The notes below the pieces were generated by a model that saw only the letters and a list, made by a program, of their open reading frames with translations, ran no database searches and was not told the origin of the DNA. Position numbers and translations under genes: made by a program. A DNA stretch of 6,584 nucleotides, taken from positions 3,131 to 9,714 of the forward strand of contig CAJOER010000128.1 in assembly GCA_905233805.1 (NCBI GenBank), given 5' to 3'. This document shows, piece after piece, positions 5,237 to 6,584 of this stretch. The DNA is from an uncultured Eubacterium sp. Lineage in GTDB: Bacteria; Bacillota; Clostridia; Oscillospirales; Acutalibacteraceae. The first letter of the stretch is position 1, and each line of letters starts with the position of its first letter.

Positions 5237-6548
5237 TAAGACGAAAACCAAGTGGGGTAAATGCAGACCTTACCTTCTTTTCGTTCCGCCTATCGTATGC
5301 GTTATAACTATTGCTACCTTCCTTAACGGAAACTATGCCGTTGCAGAAAGAGCGGGCGATATGACAAAGATGATACTCATTACCGGCTGGGCTGCGCTTT
5401 CGTATATCCTCTGGGGTATGAGCTATACTATCGGCGATATTCCGCTCTGGGGTATTATTCCGCGTATGACCGAGGACGAGGGCGACCGCGCTAAGCTTAT
5501 CTCGCTTGCAAGGATTTTTGCTTCGATTTTCGGCGCAACCATGGTTGTCGGAATTATTCCTATTTCTCAGGCAATCAACGGCCCCGAATCACCTAACGCT
5601 CAGAAGGGCTTCATTATCGCAGCGATTGCGACCACGGTACTTTCTTCAATTCTCTTTGAACTTGCCGGTATCGGAACGAAGGAAAGAGTTCCCGTATCCG
5701 AGGAAACGAAGACGATGAAGGAAAGCTTCAAGCTTATGTGGAGCTGTAAGCCGTTCAGAAGACTTCTTATTTCGGGTGTTCTCCGTGCGCCTATCCAGCT
5801 TATGACTATCGTCGTAATGACTCTGTTTACTTACTATTACTGCGACGGCGATATGAACAAGGCGTTTGATTTTACGAATAAGAAAATGCTTGCTATTCTT
5901 CTTATAATCGCGGGCGGCTTCTTTATCGGCCAGTTCGGTATTATGGGCGTATTCCCGCACCTTATCAAGAAGATTGACGTTAAAAAGCTGTATAACCTTA
6001 CGGCGTTTGCGGGTATCCCGACGGGACTTATTTATCTTCTTTACAAGCTCCATCCGACCGAGCTTGACCAGGTTAAATACGTTGCCGTTCTCGGAGTTCT
6101 TATTCTTATCGGCGGCGCGGGATTCGGTCTTGTAATGGTTTGCCAGTCGATGATGATTGCCGACTGTATCGACTATGAGGAATACCATAACGGTTTCCGT
6201 CCCGACGGAATATTCTTCTCGGGCCAGAGCTTTATCACAAAGCTTTCCGCAGGTATCTCCTCAATTATCTCGGCTTACGTATATAACTACGTTGGTTATA
6301 CGGGCAAGAATATCGACGATATGAACCAGCTTCTCGCTTCCGGTGCGAAACACTTTGCAACAGATTATCAGAACTACGCTTCGGCCATGTGGTTCTTGCT
6401 TACCGTACCGGCTGCAATCGGTATGATTATAGCCGTTCTTCCCACTCTTAAATATGAGATTACGAAGAGCGAGCACGACAGTATACTTAAAGCTCTTATT
6501 GAAAAACACGACGCCGAAAAGGCAGAGGCTGCCGAAATTGAAGAATAA
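5217..6548 (+). CDS. GPH-family cation/sugar symporter, N-terminally truncated
   Basis: Large C-terminal part (443 codons) of a major facilitator superfamily glycoside-pentoside-hexuronide:cation symporter, which imports a sugar or glycoside with Na+ or H+. Seen: the loop signature MMGTIVDKTKTKWGKCRPYL (1-20), and GDIPLWGIIPRMTEDEGDR (73-91), the family's PYxALxPxxTxDxxxR-like stretch. Also present are about ten further membrane helices and the late signature ADCIDYEEYHNGFRPDGIFF (315-334) with K342. The tail is charged (about 412-443). The whole gene would be about 500 residues, within the usual 450-510 range. The start at 5217 is only the first ATG after the break and has no ribosome site; the true start is at 5069. 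The missing part includes the second-helix Asp residues that form the cation site in MelB. The gene is therefore probably non-functional if the break is real. The substrate cannot be told. There is a terminator immediately downstream. Confidence 0.85.
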   Translation: MMGTIVDKTKTKWGKCRPYLLFVPPIVCVITIATFLNGNYAVAERAGDMTKMILITGWAALSYILWGMSYTIGDIPLWGIIPRMTEDEGDRAKLISLARIFASIFGATMVVGIIPISQAINGPESPNAQKGFIIAAIATTVLSSILFELAGIGTKERVPVSEETKTMKESFKLMWSCKPFRRLLISGVLRAPIQLMTIVVMTLFTYYYCDGDMNKAFDFTNKKMLAILLIIAGGFFIGQFGIMGVFPHLIKKIDVKKLYNLTAFAGIPTGLIYLLYKLHPTELDQVKYVAVLGVLILIGGAGFGLVMVCQSMMIADCIDYEEYHNGFRPDGIFFSGQSFITKLSAGISSIISAYVYNYVGYTGKNIDDMNQLLASGAKHFATDYQNYASAMWFLLTVPAAIGMIIAVLPTLKYEITKSEHDSILKALIEKHDAEKAEAAEIEE

Positions 6549-6559
6549 AAACAAAAACA

Positions 6560-6584
6560 AAAGGCTGTGTTTAACACAGCCTTT
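6560..6584 (+). terminator. Terminator hairpin after the transporter (at the window edge)
   Basis: A perfect 11-bp stem (AAAGGCTGTGT at 6560-6570 with its complement at 6574-6584) has a 3-base TTA loop and begins 12 bases after the stop codon. The right arm ends in TTT at the last base, so any longer T-run lies outside the window. Confidence 0.85.

Overview
The window looks like a stretch of chromosome from an anaerobic Firmicute of the Clostridia class, probably gut-associated. This is inferred from AAGGAG ribosome sites, TTGnnn/TATAAT promoters, rho-independent hairpins, and the style of the proteins and of the RHS remnants. No taxonomic marker is present. All genes lie on the plus strand.

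Left part (1-3294), housekeeping-type genes at close to balanced GC. First is a calcineurin-like metallophosphoesterase with a hydrophobic C-terminal tail. Next is a four-helix membrane protein resembling the GtrA family, with its own promoter and terminator. Third is a polytopic membrane protein resembling the DUF2238/YjdF family, whose last part (about 45 residues) is thrown out of frame by one extra base near 3113-3120. A strong hairpin at 3267-3294 closes this block.

Middle part (about 3330-4990), an AT-rich accessory islet. It starts with a sigma70-type promoter and a remnant of the C-terminal end of an RHS/YD-repeat protein, ending in the DPTG boundary motif. Fused in frame is a hydrophobic segment and a putative AHH-family nuclease toxin domain (KHH motif). 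A 295-residue protein that looks like a beta-propeller overlaps the toxin gene by 10 bases and sits where an immunity gene would. A short RHS YD-repeat fragment follows, in the same frame, then a strong terminator. GC drops sharply just after the DPTG codons and recovers near the end of the second gene. This is the signature of an exchangeable RHS C-terminal toxin/immunity cassette. The parent RHS gene is absent, so this is an orphan module.

Right part (5018-6584), a GPH-type (MelB-like) cation/sugar symporter gene with a good promoter and ribosome site. It is broken near 5216: a 55-codon N-terminal piece and a 443-codon C-terminal piece are in different frames, and the expected second half of TM1-TM2, including the WDAxND cation-site region, is missing. 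A terminator hairpin ends at the window edge.

The most interesting item is the orphan toxin/immunity pair, particularly the unrecognised propeller-like immunity candidate. The two frame breaks in otherwise well-conserved membrane genes are either real decay around this islet or assembly errors. The sequence alone cannot decide.
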